64,000 bases of DNA, taken from Bordetella pseudohinzii (GTDB taxonomy: Bacteria > Pseudomonadota > Gammaproteobacteria > Burkholderiales > Burkholderiaceae_B). Below are positions 11,553 to 20,815 of the stretch, piece by piece (position 1 is the stretch's first letter; each line of letters begins with the position of its first letter). Position numbers and translations under genes: made by a program. The stretch covers positions 1-64,000 of the forward strand of contig NZ_JHEP02000018.1 in assembly GCF_000657795.2 (NCBI RefSeq). The letters run 5' to 3'. Below the pieces are notes generated by a model that saw only the letters and a program-made list of their open reading frames with translations, was not told the origin of the DNA and did not search any database.

Positions 11553-12295
11553 CTCCCATCGTCCGCCAGGCGCTTTACCTGGAGGTCGCCGACCGTCTGC
11601 GCGACATGATCCGTTCGCATGCCCTGGCATCGGGGCAGTGGATAGACGAGGTGCGCCTGACGGAGCAGCTGGGCATTTCCCGCACCCCCTTGCGCGAAGC
11701 CCTGAAAGTGCTGGCCAACGAGGGCCTGGTGCGGCTGGAGCCGCGCCGCGGCAGCTTTGTCAACGAGCTGGCGGTCAGCGACCTGGAGCAGATATTCCCG
11801 CTCATGGCCATGCTGGAAGGGCGCTGCGCCTACGAGGCCGCCCAAAAGGCCACGGCGGCCGACCTGCAGGCGCTGGGCCCCTTGCACGAGAGCCTGCGCG
11901 AACAGGCCGCGGCCGGGCGCGTGGACGACTACTACGACACCAACTACCGCATCCATGTGGCGGTGCAGGCGCTGGCGGACAATCGCTGGCTCTCCGACAT
12001 GGTGGACAAGCTGCGCAAGGTGGTCGGCCTGTTCCGGCACAAAAGCCTCGCGCTGCCGGGCCGCCTGCAGGAGTCCTGCGCCGAACACCTGGCGATCTAT
12101 GCCGCCTTGCAGGCGCGGGATCCCGAAGGGGCCGAGGCGCTCACGCGCAAGCACCTGCTGCGGCAGATGGATGCCCTGCGCCGATTGGCGGCAATGCAGC
12201 CCAGCGGGGGGCTGCCCGATTCGGAGGATCAAGATCATGTCATCCCTGGACAGACCCATGTCCGCGCGCGTCGCGGAACCGCGCGAACCGGCTGA
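11546..12295 (+). CDS. GntR-family (FadR/FCD subfamily) regulator of the malonate operon
   Basis: 249 residues. A winged helix-turn-helix at about 10-75 contains the GntR signature IDEVRLTEQLGISRTPLREA, followed by LEPRRGSFV and an all-helical FCD ligand-binding domain (about 85-220) with MLEGRCAYEAA, HVAVQALADN and the late HLAIYAALQARD segment carrying the usual His and Asp/Glu ligands. The gene heads, and overlaps by 59 bases, the malonyl-CoA decarboxylase gene. This matches MatR-type regulators, which respond to malonate or malonyl-CoA. The last 30 or so residues are out-of-family and overlap the next gene. Confidence 0.85.
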   Translation: MAAPIVRQALYLEVADRLRDMIRSHALASGQWIDEVRLTEQLGISRTPLREALKVLANEGLVRLEPRRGSFVNELAVSDLEQIFPLMAMLEGRCAYEAAQKATAADLQALGPLHESLREQAAAGRVDDYYDTNYRIHVAVQALADNRWLSDMVDKLRKVVGLFRHKSLALPGRLQESCAEHLAIYAALQARDPEGAEALTRKHLLRQMDALRRLAAMQPSGGLPDSEDQDHVIPGQTHVRARRGTARTG

Positions 12296-13517
12296 TGAGG
12301 CCCCCGGCGGCAACAGCCTGATGGCGCGCCTGGGCCGCCTGCTGGAGCGCGACCGCCTGGCCGATACCGAGATCCTCGCGCTGTTCGAGGCGCGCGCCAC
12401 CGATGTGCGCGCCAACAAACTGGCCGCCGCCTGGTGCGCGGCCTACCAGCAGGGCGATGGGGCGCGCCGCCGCGCGCTGCTCGCCGGCCTGGTGCGCGCG
12501 CACGCGCGTTTCAACCCCGCGGGCGAAGAAGCCGCGCGTTTGTTCAAACGCCTCAATGCCCAGCGCGAGGGCCTGCGCTTCCTGGTGGCGCTGCGCGCCG
12601 ACATGCTGCGCTGGCGCAAGCAGGTGGCCGGCCTGCAGCCCCTGGAACAGGTGCTGGAAGGCCTGCTGTCGGCCTGGTTCGACGTGGGGCTGCTGGAGCT
12701 GCGCCCGCTGACCTGGGATTCGCCGGCATCGCTGCTGGAAAAGCTGATCAAGTACGAAGCCGTCCATGCCATCCAGTCCTGGGATGACCTGCGCCACCGC
12801 GTGGCGCCGGACCGCCGCTGCTATGCCTATTTCCACCCGCAGCTGCCGGATGTGCCGCTGATCTTCGTGGAGATCGCCTTCGATGCGCGCATGTCCGACA
12901 GCGTGCAATCGCTGCTCGATCCCCAGGCGCCCATGCAGGATCTGGGCCGGGCGCGCTGGGCCATTTTCTATTCCATTTCCAATACCCAGGAGGGCCTGCG
13001 CGGGATCAGCTTCGGCAATTTCCTGCTCAAGCGCGTGATCGAACGCCTCCTGCAGGAGCTGCCCCAGCTCAAGTCCTTCGCCACGCTGTCTCCCATACCG
13101 GGCTTTGCCGCCTGGCTGGCGCGCCTGAAGGGAGCCGAGGTCGAGCGCATCGTGCGCGGCGACCAGGACAGCGAGCACCGCGCGCCCGACGGACAGCGCT
13201 GGGTGGCGCGCCTGGGCCGCGCCGCGCGCGGCAAGCCTTCCGAAGCCTTGCGCCGGGCCGGCGTGAAACTGGCCGCCCATTATCTGCAGACCTTGAAGAA
13301 CGACCAGCCGCTGGATCCGGTGGCGCGCTTTCATCTGGGCAATGGCGCCCGCCTCGAACGACTGAATTGGGCGGCCGATGTCTCCGACAAAGGCCTGGAG
13401 CAATCCTGCGGCATGATGGTCAACTACCTCTATGTGCTGGACGACCTGGACAGCAATCTGGCGCGCCTGCAGGACGGCAAGATCACGGCCAGCCGCGCCT
13501 TCGGACGGGTGGCATAG
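12237..13517 (+). CDS. Malonyl-CoA decarboxylase
   Basis: 426 residues; converts malonyl-CoA to acetyl-CoA and CO2. The N-terminal helical domain covers about 1-150. The C-terminal GNAT-like catalytic domain has HPQLPDVPLIFVEIAF, SISNTQEGLRGISFGNFLLK, TLSPIPGF and the His-containing FHLGNGARLERLNW segment conserved in MCD. The start at 12237 is set by GGAGG at 12223-12227, nine bases upstream; a second Met seven codons on is possible. It overlaps the regulator gene and is three bases from the next gene, so it belongs to one operon with the acyl-CoA enzymes. Confidence 0.92.
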   Translation: MSSLDRPMSARVAEPREPADEAPGGNSLMARLGRLLERDRLADTEILALFEARATDVRANKLAAAWCAAYQQGDGARRRALLAGLVRAHARFNPAGEEAARLFKRLNAQREGLRFLVALRADMLRWRKQVAGLQPLEQVLEGLLSAWFDVGLLELRPLTWDSPASLLEKLIKYEAVHAIQSWDDLRHRVAPDRRCYAYFHPQLPDVPLIFVEIAFDARMSDSVQSLLDPQAPMQDLGRARWAIFYSISNTQEGLRGISFGNFLLKRVIERLLQELPQLKSFATLSPIPGFAAWLARLKGAEVERIVRGDQDSEHRAPDGQRWVARLGRAARGKPSEALRRAGVKLAAHYLQTLKNDQPLDPVARFHLGNGARLERLNWAADVSDKGLEQSCGMMVNYLYVLDDLDSNLARLQDGKITASRAFGRVA

Positions 13518-13520
13518 CGC

Positions 13521-14300
13521 ATGGACGGCACCGTTGACTGGCGGCGGCAGGGCAGGGTGGCCTGGGTCGAGCTCGCCCATCCCGGGCGTCTGAACGCCAT
13601 CACCGTGGCGATGTGGCAGCGCCTGCGCGAGGTTTTCGGCCAGATCGCGGCCGATCCTGGCGTGCATTGCGTGGTGCTGCGCGGCGCCGGGGGCAATTTC
13701 GCCGCTGGCGCCGATATCCGCGAGTTTCCGCGCGTGCGCGCCGGGCAGGCCGCGGTCATGCGCTATCACCGCGACATCCTGGCCCCGGCGCTGGCCGCCA
13801 TCGCGGAGTGCCCCCAGCCCGTGGTGGCCGAGATCGATGGCGTCTGCGTGGGCGGCGGTCTGGAGATCGCCGCGCAGTGCGATATCCGCATCGCTTCGCC
13901 TCGGGCGCGCTTTGGCGCGCCCATCAACCGCCTGGGTTTTCCCATGGCGCCCGACGAAATGCAGGGCTTGCTGGCCCTGGCCGGCCGGGCGGCCACCGTC
14001 GCCCTGCTGCTGGAGGGCAGGATTTTCGATGCCGCCGAGGCGCTGCGGCTGGGCCTGCTGACGCGGGTGGCCGAGGACGGCGCGCTGGCGGGCACGGTCA
14101 AGGCCTCGGTCGAGGACATCCTGCGCGGCGCGCCGGATGCCGCGCGGCGCAACAAACGCCTGGCCCGCCGCCTGGCGCAGGGCACGCCCCTGAGCGAAGC
14201 GGAGTACTTCGAATTTTTCTCGTATGCCGACAGCCGCGATCATCAGGAGGGCGTGCGCGCCTTCCTGGCCGGCGAAAAAGCGCAATTTCATGGAGACTGA
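13521..14300 (+). CDS. Enoyl-CoA hydratase/isomerase family protein
   Basis: 259 residues of the crotonase fold. The oxyanion-hole segments GNFAAGADIREF (about 58-69) and DGVCVGGGLEIAAQCD (about 108-123) are clear, as is the FGAPINRLGFPMAPDE region. The position that carries a catalytic Glu in classical hydratases reads differently here, so hydratase activity is not assured; other crotonase reactions (decarboxylase, isomerase, thioesterase) are possible. It sits between malonyl-CoA decarboxylase and the synthetase, 3 and 5 bases from its neighbours, which ties it to malonyl-CoA or a related acyl-CoA. Confidence 0.85.
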   Translation: MDGTVDWRRQGRVAWVELAHPGRLNAITVAMWQRLREVFGQIAADPGVHCVVLRGAGGNFAAGADIREFPRVRAGQAAVMRYHRDILAPALAAIAECPQPVVAEIDGVCVGGGLEIAAQCDIRIASPRARFGAPINRLGFPMAPDEMQGLLALAGRAATVALLLEGRIFDAAEALRLGLLTRVAEDGALAGTVKASVEDILRGAPDAARRNKRLARRLAQGTPLSEAEYFEFFSYADSRDHQEGVRAFLAGEKAQFHGD

Positions 14301-14305
14301 ACACG

Positions 14306-15847
14306 GTGAGCAATGCCAATCTGTACGCCGTCCTGGCGTCGGGCTTTCCCAAGGACCGCAACAAGGTCGCGCTGGAGACGCCCGAACTGAAATACACCTG
14401 GAAGGACATCGACCAGGCCAGCGCCTGCCTGGCGAATCTGCTGACCTCGCTCAAGCTGCCCAAGGGCGCGCGGGTGGCCGTCCAGGTCGAGAAGTCCCCC
14501 GAGGCATTGCTGCTTTACCTGGCCACGCTGCGCGCGGGCTACGTCTACCTGCCGCTCAATACCGCCTATCGCGAATCGGAAGTCCAGTACTTCCTGGAGA
14601 ATGCCGAGCCGGCCGTGGTGGTGTGCGCGAGCAAGAATCTTGATTGGGTCCGGCGCGTGGCCGATGCCGCCGGCACGCGCCATGTGTTCACGCTGGACGA
14701 AGATCGCCAGGGCACGCTGTTGACCGCCGCGGCCGGCATGCCGCGCAGCTTCCGGACCGTGGCGCGCCAGCCCGATGACCTGGCGGCCATCCTCTACACC
14801 TCGGGCACGACGGGCCGCAGCAAGGGCGCCATGCTGACGCACGGCAATCTGGCCGCCAATGCCCGGGTGCTGCATGACTACTGGGGCTGGCGCCAGGACG
14901 ATGTGCTGCTGCACATGCTGCCCATCTTCCATGTGCATGGGCTGTTCGTCGCTTCGCACGGCGCCTTGCTGGCCGGCGCGCGCATGATCTGGCTGCCCAA
15001 GCTGGACCTGGAGCAGGCCTTGCACTACCTGCCGCAAAGCACGGTGATGATGGGCGTGCCGACCTATTACGTGCGCCTGTTGAGCGATGCGCGGTTCAAC
15101 CGCGAGGTCTGCGCCAATATGCGTTTGTTCATCTCGGGCTCGGCGCCGCTGTTGACCGAGACCTTCAATGCCTTCCGCGAGCGCAGCGGCCACACCATCC
15201 TGGAGCGCTATGGCATGAGCGAGACGGTCATGCTGACCTCGAATCCCTATGCGGCGCAGCTGGGCGAGCGCCTGGGCGGCACGGTGGGCCGGGCCTTGCC
15301 TGGGGTGCAGGTGCGCGTGGTCGATGATCAGGGCCGGCCCCTGCCCGCGGGCGAGATCGGCAATATCCAGGTGCGCGGTCCCAATGTCTTCTCGGGCTAT
15401 TGGCGCATGCCCGAGAAAACGCGCGAAGAGTTCACCGCCGATGGCTGGTTCAAGACCGGCGATGTGGGCCGCTGGGGCGGCGAGGCGGCGGCCGGCGCCG
15501 TGCCGGCGGACTATCTGTCCATCGTCGGGCGAAGCAAGGATTTGATCATCTCCGGCGGCTACAACGTCTACCCCAAGGAAATCGAAAGCGTGATCGACGA
15601 CATGCCCGGGGTGGCCGAGTCCGCCGTGATCGGCGTGCCGCATCCGGACTTCGGCGAAGCGGTGGTGGCCGTGGTGGTGCCCAAGGCGCAGGCCAGGCTG
15701 GACACCGAGGCCATGCAGCAGGTCCTGAAGTCGCGCATCGCCAATTTCAAGGTGCCCAAGCGCATCCATGTCATCGAGCAGCTGCCCCGCAACACCATGG
15801 GCAAGGTGCAGAAGAACGTGCTGCGCGAGACCTATCAAGCCTTGTGA
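14306..15847 (+). CDS. matB: Malonyl-CoA synthetase-like AMP-forming acyl-CoA ligase (MatB-like)
   Basis: 513 residues. The ANL-superfamily motifs are all present: ILYTSGTTGRSKGAML (ATP loop), ERYGMSET, GWFKTGD, GGYNVYPKEIES hinge and the C-terminal NTMGKVQKN with the catalytic Lys. Together with malonyl-CoA decarboxylase and an FCD-type GntR regulator this matches the malonate pathway: malonate to malonyl-CoA to acetyl-CoA. The start is GTG at 14306, five bases after the previous stop, with GGAG at 14292-14295; no ATG gives a complete N terminus. Methylmalonate or another short dicarboxylate could also be used. Confidence 0.88.
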   Translation: MSNANLYAVLASGFPKDRNKVALETPELKYTWKDIDQASACLANLLTSLKLPKGARVAVQVEKSPEALLLYLATLRAGYVYLPLNTAYRESEVQYFLENAEPAVVVCASKNLDWVRRVADAAGTRHVFTLDEDRQGTLLTAAAGMPRSFRTVARQPDDLAAILYTSGTTGRSKGAMLTHGNLAANARVLHDYWGWRQDDVLLHMLPIFHVHGLFVASHGALLAGARMIWLPKLDLEQALHYLPQSTVMMGVPTYYVRLLSDARFNREVCANMRLFISGSAPLLTETFNAFRERSGHTILERYGMSETVMLTSNPYAAQLGERLGGTVGRALPGVQVRVVDDQGRPLPAGEIGNIQVRGPNVFSGYWRMPEKTREEFTADGWFKTGDVGRWGGEAAAGAVPADYLSIVGRSKDLIISGGYNVYPKEIESVIDDMPGVAESAVIGVPHPDFGEAVVAVVVPKAQARLDTEAMQQVLKSRIANFKVPKRIHVIEQLPRNTMGKVQKNVLRETYQAL

Positions 15848-15859
15848 TGTTTCTGCGAA

Positions 15860-15878
15860 GGGGGCGAGGCCCCCTTTT
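15860..15878 (+). terminator. Terminator after the malonyl-CoA synthetase gene
   Basis: GGGGGC pairs with GCCCCC around a GAG loop, followed by four T residues. The short U-tract suggests partial termination, which would set the downstream Bug receptor at a different level from the enzymes. Confidence 0.55.
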
Positions 15879-16029
15879 CCGATTTCTCTTTCCAGTCGAG
15901 GTGCAAGAGGCGCAGACCGAGAGTGACCGCAGTTCGTGGTGGAGGACAGTCGCGGCGCCCCTTCCGGGCGCGCGCGGGCATAACAGACGCGGCGAGCGCC
16001 GCGAGACACATCCCGAGGAGGAGAACCCC

Positions 16030-16998
16030 ATGAAGCATCGCATCATCGTCGCGGCTTGCGCCGCCCTGGCTGCCCTGGCCGCCCCTGCCGCCCAGGCGCA
16101 GTGGCCCGAGCGCCCCGTGACCATCATCGTGCCTTTCCCCGCCGGAGGCGGCACGGACACCTTCGCCCGGCCGCTGGCCCAGCAACTGGGCATGCAGCTG
16201 GGCCAGAGCGTGGTCATCGACAACAAGGGCGGCGCCGGCGGCACCGTGGGCGCGGGCGTGGCCGCCAAGGCCAAGCCCGATGGCTATACCTTTTTCATGG
16301 GCGGCGCCCACCATGCGCTGGCGCCGTCGCTGTACAAAAGCCTGAACTACAACATCCAGAAGGATTTCGTGCCGGTGGCCCTGCTGGCCCAGCCGCCGCA
16401 GGTCATCGTCATCAATAAGCAGAAGCTGCCGGTCAAGACCCTGGGCGAATTCATCGCCTACGCCAAGCAGCATTCCGGTGAAATCAACTTCGGCACCGCG
16501 GGCAAGGGCAGCACGCACCACCTGGCCGGCGAGCTGTTCGCGCTGCAAAACGGCATCAAACTGGTGGACGTGCCCTACCAGGGCGCCGGCCCCATGCTGT
16601 CGGCGCTCATCGGCGGGCAGGTGGACCTGGCCTTCGATGGCCTGGGCTCCTCGGCCAACCACATCCGCGCCGGCAGCATCGTGCCGCTGGCCGTGGCCTC
16701 GGCCCAGCGCTCGCCGGCCTTCCCCGATGTGCCGACCGCCAAGGAAGCCGGCGTGCCCAATTACGAGGTCTCGACCTGGTATGCGCTCTGGGCCCCCGCG
16801 GGCACGCCCAAGGAGGCGGTCGACAGGATGACGGCCGAAGTGGTCAAGGCGCTGAATCAGCCCAAGATCAAGGAAATCTGGCTGGCCAACGGTTCGGCGA
16901 CCCCCAACCTGACCGGCGCGGCGTTCGGCGCCTATGTTGATAGCGAGATCGGCCGCTGGGCCAAGGTGGTCAAGGATTCCGGTGTAACCCTGGATTAG
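16030..16998 (+). CDS. Bug-family (TctC-type) periplasmic solute receptor
   Basis: 322 residues. A signal peptide (1-23, ending AAPAAQA-QWPERPVTIIVPFPAGG) is followed by the Bug fold with the two ligand loops: PFPAGGGTDTFAR near the N terminus and GTAGKGSTHHLAGE mid-protein, plus VPYQGAGPMLSALIGGQVD. Bug receptors are greatly expanded in Bordetella and bind small carboxylates. Placement behind the malonate genes suggests a dicarboxylate ligand, but no TctA/TctB membrane partners are present here. A weak terminator and 182 bases separate it from the enzymes. GAGGAG precedes the start. Confidence 0.88.
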   Translation: MKHRIIVAACAALAALAAPAAQAQWPERPVTIIVPFPAGGGTDTFARPLAQQLGMQLGQSVVIDNKGGAGGTVGAGVAAKAKPDGYTFFMGGAHHALAPSLYKSLNYNIQKDFVPVALLAQPPQVIVINKQKLPVKTLGEFIAYAKQHSGEINFGTAGKGSTHHLAGELFALQNGIKLVDVPYQGAGPMLSALIGGQVDLAFDGLGSSANHIRAGSIVPLAVASAQRSPAFPDVPTAKEAGVPNYEVSTWYALWAPAGTPKEAVDRMTAEVVKALNQPKIKEIWLANGSATPNLTGAAFGAYVDSEIGRWAKVVKDSGVTLD

Positions 16999-17035
16999 GA
17001 TTGGCAAGCGAATAGGTCCGGATAAGGAAAGCACA

Positions 17036-17065
17036 TTGCCGCTCGGCTCGGGCCGCAGATACACT
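17036..17065 (+). promoter_or_regulatory. Candidate sigma70 promoter of sodC
   Basis: TTGCCG (17036-17041) and TACACT (17060-17065) are separated by 18 bases. Transcription would start near 17072, about 43 bases before the sodC ATG. Confidence 0.4.
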
Positions 17066-17114
17066 GGCCCCAGCCGTCCCGACGGCCTTGTCTTTCCTTC
17101 CCGGAGGCTAGCCC

Positions 17115-17639
17115 ATGAAATCCCTTCTGCAATCGACCCTTTGCGCCGCCCTGCTGGCGGCGGCCGGGGGCGCGGCGGCCCAGACCGTCGATATGTTTGT
17201 CGATGGCCCCAAGGGGCCGCAGCAAAAAGCGGGCACCATCAAGATCGAGCAGACCAAGTACGGCGCCTTGCTGACTCCGAATCTCGAGGGCCTGCCGCCG
17301 GGCATACATGGTTTTCACCTGCACGAGAAACCGTCCTGCGATGCCACCATGGCCGACGGCAAGCAAGTGGCGATGGGCGGCGCGGGCGGCCACTGGGATC
17401 CCGACAACACCAAGGCGCATAAAGGGCCCTACGACGACAGCGGGCACAAGGGCGACCTGCCCGCGCTCTACGTGACGGCCGACGGCAAGGCCACCTACCC
17501 GGTGCTGGCCCCGCGCCTGAAGGCCAGCGAGTTTCCCGGCCATGCGCTCATGATCCATGCCGGCGGCGACAACCATAGCGACCACCCGCTGCCCCTGGGC
17601 GGCGGCGGCGGGCGCATCGTCTGCGGCGTCGTCAAATAG
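17115..17639 (+). CDS. sodC: Cu/Zn superoxide dismutase, periplasmic
   Basis: 174 residues. A signal peptide (about 1-22, ending GGAAAQ) precedes the mature enzyme. Copper and zinc ligands are in [41 protein letters not shown] and [12 protein letters not shown]; the final Cys of the structural disulfide is in [13 protein letters not shown]. It dismutates superoxide in the periplasm. The gene stands alone with its own putative promoter and converges on an aldo/keto reductase gene, with a shared terminator between them. Confidence 0.95.
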   Translation: MKSLLQSTLCAALLAAAGGAAAQTVDMFVDGPKGPQQKAGTIKIEQTKYGALLTPNLEGLPPGIHGFHLHEKPSCDATMADGKQVAMGGAGGHWDPDNTKAHKGPYDDSGHKGDLPALYVTADGKATYPVLAPRLKASEFPGHALMIHAGGDNHSDHPLPLGGGGGRIVCGVVK

Positions 17640-17641
17640 CG

Positions 17642-17686
17642 GCAGGGCCCTCGGCGGCAAGGCCGGGGGCTGCTTATCATTTTTTC
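17642..17686 (+). terminator. Terminator between sodC and the aldo/keto reductase gene
   Basis: GCAG and CTGC close a stem that continues, after a two-base bulge, as CCCTCGGC with GCCGGGGG. It is followed by TTATCATTTTTT. The T-run overlaps the last codons of the convergent gene. The stem contains one G-T pair. Confidence 0.55.
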
Positions 17687-18636
17687 CAGGCGCTGGCCTG
17701 GCTCAGACGATCCAGCGCCTCGCGGCCGAGCCGCAGGCGCGCCGCTCCGATGAGTTCGCTTAACTGCTCTTGCGTGGTGGCGCTGGCGATCGGGGCGGTG
17801 ATGCCTGGCTGGGCGATCTGCCAGGCCAGCGCGACTTCCGCCGGCGTCGCCCCGCTGGCCTCGGCCACTTCGTCCAGGGCCGCCAAGATCCGCTGGCCGC
17901 GCTCATCCAGGTATTTCTCGACAATCTTGGCGCCGCGCACGCTCTTGCCGGCGTCCGCGGCCTGCCGGTACTTGCCGGACAGAAAACCGCTGGCCAGCGC
18001 GGAATAATTGATCACTCCCAGATCCTGGGCCTGCACCAGGGCCTGCAGTCCGGATTCGAAAGGCTCGCGGGTATAGAGGTTGTATTCGGGCTGCACGCTC
18101 TCGAAGCGCGGCAGGCCCAGGCGCTCGCTGGTGATCAGGGCTTCGGACAGGCGGGCCGCGCTGTAGTTCGAGGCGCCGATGGCGCGCACCTTGCCGGCCT
18201 GGATCAGGTCGGCGAAGACCTCCAGCGTGTCGGCCAGCGGGGTGTCGGGATCGTCGCGGTGGGCCTGGTACAGGTCGATGTGGTCGGTCTGCAGGCGCTT
18301 GAGCGAGTCTTCGACGGCCTGGCGGATATAGGCTGGCGCCAGGCCCTTGCGGTCGGGCGCCATCTCCATGCCCACCTTGGTGGCCAGCACGATCTGGCCG
18401 CGCTTGCCGGTTTTCTTGAGCCATTTGCCGATGAGCGTTTCCGATTCCCCGCCCTGGTGGCCGGGCGCCCAGCGGGAATAGACGTCGGCGGTATCGATGA
18501 AATTCAGGCCGGCGTCGACCATGGCGTCGAGCAGCGAAAACGTGCCTGCCTCGTCGACGGTCCAGCCAAAGACATTGCCGCCGAAAACAATGGGGGGAAC
18601 GGCCAGGCCGGAGCGGCCCAAGGGACGGGTCTGCAT
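17677..18636 (-). CDS. Aldo/keto reductase
   Basis: 319 residues, a TIM-barrel NADPH-dependent oxidoreductase. Catalytic tetrad residues are recognisable: Asp and Tyr in FIDTADVYSRW, Lys in VLATKVGM and His in LYQAHRDDPDTP. The cofactor-binding end shows GVINYSALASGFLSGKY and APIASATTQEQL. AAGGAAG lies 5 bases before the ATG at 18636; 35 further codons upstream are open but unlike the family. It resembles the general stress-type AKR group (YajO/Tas-like). Substrate unknown. Confidence 0.9.
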   Translation of the reverse strand: MQTRPLGRSGLAVPPIVFGGNVFGWTVDEAGTFSLLDAMVDAGLNFIDTADVYSRWAPGHQGGESETLIGKWLKKTGKRGQIVLATKVGMEMAPDRKGLAPAYIRQAVEDSLKRLQTDHIDLYQAHRDDPDTPLADTLEVFADLIQAGKVRAIGASNYSAARLSEALITSERLGLPRFESVQPEYNLYTREPFESGLQALVQAQDLGVINYSALASGFLSGKYRQAADAGKSVRGAKIVEKYLDERGQRILAALDEVAEASGATPAEVALAWQIAQPGITAPIASATTQEQLSELIGAARLRLGREALDRLSQASAWKK

Positions 18637-18862
18637 GGAGCTTCCTTGGAGGTGAGGGCGCCGAAGCGGTCCAGTATATCGATCCGTTCTTGGCCCGGCC
18701 CGGCCTTTCAGGGATATCCCGCGCCCCGGCCCGCGCCACAATCCCGGGGCCGCACGTTAGACTACGGGGTTTCCTGGTCCGGCAAACAGGGTCAGAAGCC
18801 CGTGGCGCGGGGCCGGGAGCAACCGCAATCAAACAAATCAATCTGGTGGAAGGAGCATTCCT

Positions 18863-19831
18863 ATGCTGATCGGGAAAAAACATTTTCTGACCGTGGGAGC
18901 GCTGGCGCTGGCCATGGCGGCTGGCGCTGCGGCGGCGCAGCAAAAGTCGGTGGCGGTGACCGCCATCGTCGAACACCCGGCGCTGGACTCGGTGCGCGAC
19001 GGCATCAAGGATGCCCTGAAGCAAGCGGGCTTTGACGCGGGCAAGAATCTCAAGTGGCAATACCAGAGCGCCCAGGGCAATACCGGCACGGCCGCGCAGA
19101 TCGCGCGCAAATTCGTCGGCGACAAGCCCGACGCCATCGTCGCCATCGCCACGCCCTCGGCCCAGGCCGTGGTCGCCGCGACCAAGGACGTGCCGGTGGT
19201 GTATTCGGCCGTGACCGATCCCGTGGCCGCGCAGCTGGTGCCCAGCATGGGCCCGTCCGGCACCAATGTGACCGGCGTCTCCGACCTGCTGGTCCTGGAC
19301 AAGCAGATCGAACTGATCAAGAAGGTCGTGCCCGAGGCCAAGCGGGTGGGCATGGTCTACAACCCCGGCGAAGCCAATTCCGTCGTGGTGGTCAAGCAGC
19401 TGCAGGAGCTGCTGCCCAAGGCTGGCATGACCCTGGTCGAGGCCGCCGCGCCGCGCACGGTCGATGTCGCCTCGGCTGCCCGCAGCCTGATCGGCAAGGT
19501 GGATGTCATCTACACCAATACCGACAACAACGTGGTCTCGGCCTACGAGGCCCTGGTCAAGGTCGGCAATGACGCCAAGATCCCCCTGGTGGCTTCCGAC
19601 ACCGACAGCGTCAAGCGCGGCGCCATCGCCGCCCTGGGCATCAACTATCGCGACCTGGGCGTGCAGACCGGCAAGATGGTGGTCCGCATCCTGAAGGGCG
19701 AGAAGCCCGGCGCCATGCCTTCCGAGACCAGCAGCAAGCTGGAGCTCTATGTCAACCCGGGCGCCGCCGCCAAGCAGGGCGTCACCCTGTCGGACGCGCT
19801 CGTGAAATCGGCCGCCCAGGTCATCAAGTAA
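18863..19831 (+). CDS. ABC transporter substrate-binding protein (PF04392 / TrpX-type)
   Basis: 322 residues with a signal peptide (about 1-25). The mature part begins QQKSVAVTAIVEHPALDSVRDGIKDAL, the standard opening of this family, and continues with ATPSAQAVVAATKDVPVVYSAVTDP and VYTNTDNNVVSAYEALV-like segments (the actual reading is VIYTNTDNNVVSAYEAL). It heads a three-gene importer with a permease and an ATPase. Family members are linked to aromatic amino acids in Gram-positives; nothing in the flanks fixes the ligand here. AAGGAGC precedes the ATG. Confidence 0.88.
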   Translation: MLIGKKHFLTVGALALAMAAGAAAAQQKSVAVTAIVEHPALDSVRDGIKDALKQAGFDAGKNLKWQYQSAQGNTGTAAQIARKFVGDKPDAIVAIATPSAQAVVAATKDVPVVYSAVTDPVAAQLVPSMGPSGTNVTGVSDLLVLDKQIELIKKVVPEAKRVGMVYNPGEANSVVVVKQLQELLPKAGMTLVEAAAPRTVDVASAARSLIGKVDVIYTNTDNNVVSAYEALVKVGNDAKIPLVASDTDSVKRGAIAALGINYRDLGVQTGKMVVRILKGEKPGAMPSETSSKLELYVNPGAAAKQGVTLSDALVKSAAQVIK

Positions 19832-19923
19832 GCTATGTGCATCGGGCCGCCTCCCAGCGGCGGCCCTGAACCCTCTGTTCAAGCGTCGTTCCGGTTCATA
19901 AGACCGGGGCGGCCAAGGTTCTC

Positions 19924-20814
19924 ATGTCCCTCTTCTCATTGCTCGGCGCCCTGGAAATCGGCCTGATCTTCAGCCTGGTTGCGTTGGGTGTATTCATCTC
20001 CTTCCGTTTGCTGCGCTTTCCGGACCTCACGGTCGATGGCAGCTTTCCGCTGGGCGGCGCGGTGGCCGCCACCCTGATTTCCTCCGGCGTGGATCCTTTT
20101 ACGTCGACCCTCGCCGCGACCGCCGCCGGCGCGCTGGCCGGGCTGGTCACCGGCTGGCTGAACGTGCGGCTGCGCATCATGGATCTGCTGGCCAGCATCC
20201 TGATGATGATCGCCCTGTATTCGGTCAACCTGCGCATCATGGGCAAGCCCAATGTGCCGCTGATCACCGAGCCCACGGTCTTCACCATCCTGCAGCCCGG
20301 CTGGCTGAGCGATTATGTCGCCCGTCCGCTCATCCTCGTGGTGGTGGTGCTGGCCGCCAAATTCCTGCTGGACTGGTATTTCTCGACGCAAAGCGGCCTG
20401 GCCATGCGGGCCACGGGCTCCAACGGCCGCATGGCGCGCGCCCAAGGGGTGAACACCGGCGCCATGATCCTGGGCGGCATGGCCTTGTCCAATGCGCTGG
20501 TCGGCCTGGCCGGGGCCTTGTTCGCCCAGACCCAGGGCGGCGCCGACATCTCCATGGGCATCGGCACCATCGTGATCGGCCTGGCCGCCGTCATCGTGGG
20601 CGAAAGCATCCTGCCTTCGCGCCGCCTCGTGCTGGCCACGCTGGCCGTCATCATCGGCGCCATCGTTTACCGGTTCTTCATCGCGCTGGCGCTCAACAGC
20701 GATTTCATCGGCCTGAAGGCCCAGGACCTGAACCTGGTGACCGCCGTGCTGGTGACCATCGCCCTGGTCATTCCCATGCTGAAACGCCGCCTGCTCGGCA
20801 AGAAGGGGCGTTGA
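19924..20814 (+). CDS. ABC transporter permease, branched-chain-type fold, partner of the preceding receptor
   Basis: 296 residues, about eight or nine membrane segments. FSLVALGVFISFRLLRFPDLTVDGSFPLGGA at the N terminus is the hallmark of permeases paired with PF04392 receptors. A cytoplasmic loop containing GSNGRMARAQGVNTGAMILGG would contact the ATPase. The C terminus is basic (KRRLLGKKGR). It lies 92 bases after the receptor gene, with one base before the ATPase start. Confidence 0.88.
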   Translation: MSLFSLLGALEIGLIFSLVALGVFISFRLLRFPDLTVDGSFPLGGAVAATLISSGVDPFTSTLAATAAGALAGLVTGWLNVRLRIMDLLASILMMIALYSVNLRIMGKPNVPLITEPTVFTILQPGWLSDYVARPLILVVVVLAAKFLLDWYFSTQSGLAMRATGSNGRMARAQGVNTGAMILGGMALSNALVGLAGALFAQTQGGADISMGIGTIVIGLAAVIVGESILPSRRLVLATLAVIIGAIVYRFFIALALNSDFIGLKAQDLNLVTAVLVTIALVIPMLKRRLLGKKGR

Positions 20815-20815
20815 G

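Noticed and set aside
18673..18678. A TATACT -10 for the aldo/keto reductase gene
   Set aside because: No acceptable -35 lies at 15-19 bases on the minus strand.
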